The notes below the pieces were generated by a model. That model ran no database searches. It was not told the origin of the DNA and saw only the letters and a program-made list of their open reading frames with translations. A stretch of DNA of 6,022 nt. Origin: Janthinobacterium lividum. Lineage in GTDB: Bacteria; Pseudomonadota; Gammaproteobacteria; Burkholderiales; Burkholderiaceae_D. Below are positions 5,769 through 6,022 of the stretch, one piece after another. The position numbers were made by a program, and so were the translations under genes. The number at the start of each line of letters is the position of its first letter. The first letter of the stretch is position 1. Location of the stretch: contig CAMBDR010000307.1 in NCBI GenBank assembly GCA_945864765.1, positions 1 through 6,022 on the forward strand, in the 5' to 3' direction.

Positions 5769-6022
5769 ATGAAGACCAAACCAATGGACAACCCCGCAGC
5801 CAACCCCGCAGCCAACCCCGCAGCCAATCAAACAGGCAGCCAGCGCGACACCACACCGACGCGCATCAACAATGCCGGACTGGTGCTCTTGCAGGGATTT
5901 TTCCCGCCGCTGTTCACGCGCCTGGGTTTGCTTGAGAATAAGCAGTTCGTTAGTGACAGCGCCCAACGGCGCGCCGTGCATTGCCTTCAGTTTTTAGCCA
6001 GCGGACGCGATGCAGCGCCGGA
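5769..6022 (+). CDS. Contractile injection system tape measure-like protein, N-terminal part (3' end outside window)
   Basis: Eighty-four complete codons are visible and the frame is open to the window end. The first 30 or so residues are polar and low-complexity, with three Asn-Pro-Ala-Ala repeats (8-19). Then comes INNAGLVLLQGFFPPLFTRLGLL (33-55, interrupted by no gap) and FVSDSAQRRAVHCLQFLASG (60-79). The pattern N-N-A-G-L-V-L-L, F-x-P-x-L-F, R-L-G-L-L, then A-Q-x-R-A-V-H-x-L-Q-x-L is recalled as the conserved block of contractile injection system tape measure proteins, which in phage-tail-like eCIS particles set sheath and tube length. This is recognition from memory, not a search. In many relatives this block lies well inside a longer protein, so its position near the N-terminus is unusual. 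The gene follows a terminator and has its own Shine-Dalgarno, so it probably starts a new unit running rightwards. Without downstream genes the eCIS assignment stays provisional. Confidence 0.68.
   Translation, partial: MKTKPMDNPAANPAANPAANQTGSQRDTTPTRINNAGLVLLQGFFPPLFTRLGLLENKQFVSDSAQRRAVHCLQFLASGRDAAP
5790..5825 (+). repeat. Three perfect 12-bp tandem repeats coding Asn-Pro-Ala-Ala
   Basis: AACCCCGCAGCC occurs three times in exact tandem, in frame, within the N-terminus of the tape-measure-like gene, encoding three NPAA units. Identity at every base, third positions included, points to recent slippage expansion, and copy number may vary between strains. The opposite-strand Gly-Cys-Gly-Val reading is only a shadow of it. 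Confidence 0.95.

Noticed and set aside
5790..5825. Tandem repeats considered as a CRISPR array
   Set aside because: The 12-bp units are contiguous without spacers, in frame and coding; this is a protein repeat.
5658..5981. Antisense frame with Gly-Cys-Gly-Val repeats opposite the tape-measure-like gene
   Set aside because: The repeat is the reverse reading of the NPAA repeat; the forward frame has a Shine-Dalgarno and a recognisable conserved block.

Overview
The window reads as accessory or semi-accessory chromosome of a Gram-negative bacterium, most likely a member of the Pseudomonadota. That is an inference from the envelope-spanning exporter, the moderate-to-high GC content and the protein style; no rRNA or other taxonomic marker is present. 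All supported genes lie on the + strand and gene density is high.

Region 1 (2-4952) is a compact run of five genes. It opens with the C-terminal part of a spermidine-synthase-like (Rossmann methyltransferase fold) protein whose start lies outside the window. Seven bases later comes a HlyD/MacA-type periplasmic adaptor. It is followed by a MacB/LolD-type ABC ATPase, a first FtsX/MacB-type permease that overlaps the ATPase by an ATGA junction, and a second, different FtsX/MacB-type permease 45 bases on. Together these four encode a complete inner-membrane and periplasmic part of a tripartite ABC exporter with a probable heterodimeric permease. The outer-membrane TolC-like channel is not here and would have to be supplied from elsewhere. 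The substrate cannot be read from the sequence. The spermidine-synthase-like gene could modify or make it, but that is only an inference from adjacency.

Region 2 (4953-5660) holds a 15-bp imperfect tandem repeat in the leader of a small stand-alone cyclic-nucleotide-binding-domain protein with a strong ribosome binding site. About 134 bases after its stop comes a clear intrinsic terminator (stem 8 bp, eight Ts) that closes this transcription unit.

Region 3 (5661-6022) starts a new unit. A well-placed Shine-Dalgarno precedes a gene that runs off the end of the window. After a short N-terminus with three Asn-Pro-Ala-Ala repeats, its product contains the conserved block typical of contractile injection system (CIS) tape measure proteins. 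This suggests that a phage-tail-like extracellular contractile injection system (eCIS) cluster begins at, or extends past, the right edge. It is the most interesting signal in the window and can only be confirmed with downstream sequence.
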